A stretch of DNA of 54,021 nt, from assembly GCA_023334545.1 (NCBI GenBank), contig JAADVB010000117.1:1-54021 (forward strand), read 5' to 3'. The notes beneath the pieces were generated by a model that ran no database searches, had not been told where the DNA came from, and saw only the letters and a list, made by a program, of their open reading frames with translations. A program made the position numbers and the translations under genes. Source of the stretch: Salisapilia sapeloensis (Eukaryota; Oomycota; Peronosporomycetes; Peronosporales; Salisapiliaceae). How positions within the stretch are numbered: the stretch's first letter is position 1; each line of letters opens with the position of its first letter. This document shows, one piece after another, positions 53,625 through 54,021 of the stretch.

Positions 53625-54021
53625 GCTTGAATTAAATGTGCCTATTTTACACTGTACGATACGGAGCTAATAGGGGATGTCAAACCTGCCAAAAAGTGCC
53701 TCATTTTTCGGCTCTATTGATCTTATTTGGAGACTGACTGATTCAATTGCGCTCGAAATAAAACTTCTGATATTTTAGGTCTGTGCCCGATTGTTTGGCA
53801 ATTAGACACCTCAGTATATTTTGCAACAGTAGCAGGTTTGACACCCCCTAATGACGCTATTGTCCTTTATCTTTTGATATATAGCAAAGACGACTGTTCC
53901 TCTTGATCGCTAGCGAGGGAGACCCATAGCTGTCACATATAATAGATATACCTTAACAGTGGAAACTTATAGAAAATGTCGATATCGTATTGTAATAAAG
54001 GCTTCAAATCAGTACCTATTG
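53625..54021. other. AT-rich end of window, no gene recognised
   Basis: No coding or RNA signal was seen in the last 397 bases. Confidence 0.4.

Noticed and set aside
1-54021. CRISPR arrays, insertion sequences, prophage or RxLR/Crinkler effector signatures
   Set aside because: None was seen. The secreted LRR proteins lack an RxLR or LxLFLAK-type motif after the signal peptide, so I do not name them as such effectors.

Overview
The window is a gene-dense nuclear segment of a eukaryotic microbe, most likely an oomycete (water mould). The inference rests on short spliceosomal introns (mostly 48-96 bases, GT...AG), small gaps between genes, a PX/PH-type phospholipase D, two XK-related-like membrane proteins, a BT1-like transporter and a START-like coiled-coil protein. 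Nothing bacterial, viral or transposon-like was recognised. I have not confirmed the species. Gene models were built by hand: exons were joined only where splice sites kept the reading frame.

Left part (1-9.8 kb): a coiled-coil/leucine-rich repeat (LRR) protein, a tail-anchored TPR protein, a BT1-like transporter, a gene-poor stretch and a PX/PH phospholipase D. Middle-left (11.1-16.9 kb): two secreted LRR genes arranged as a large inverted duplication. They are divergently transcribed from a 1.3 kb palindrome. Nearly every LRR is one short exon and every intron is in phase 2. This is the most unusual locus in the window.

Middle (17.5-32.2 kb): a syntaxin-18-like SNARE, a 1612-residue IQ/WW/WW/ankyrin protein, a small VRF-motif protein, a Qbc-SNARE carrying a C2H2 zinc finger, two unrecognised proteins and an RGG-tailed ABC-class ATPase. 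Right part (32.3-54 kb): the largest subunit of RNA polymerase III, two XK-like paralogues about 5 kb apart, an AGC kinase, an Asteroid-like XPG-fold protein, a THH1/TOM1/TOM3-like membrane protein, a START-like protein, a small membrane protein, the GPI transamidase catalytic subunit (nine exons) and a tRNA-Leu(UAA).

Most genes are housekeeping: membrane trafficking, GPI anchoring, transcription and lipid signalling. They are not organised by pathway. The LRR palindrome stands apart in base composition (AT-rich), exon structure and apparent secretion, and looks like a fast-evolving accessory locus set among conserved genes.
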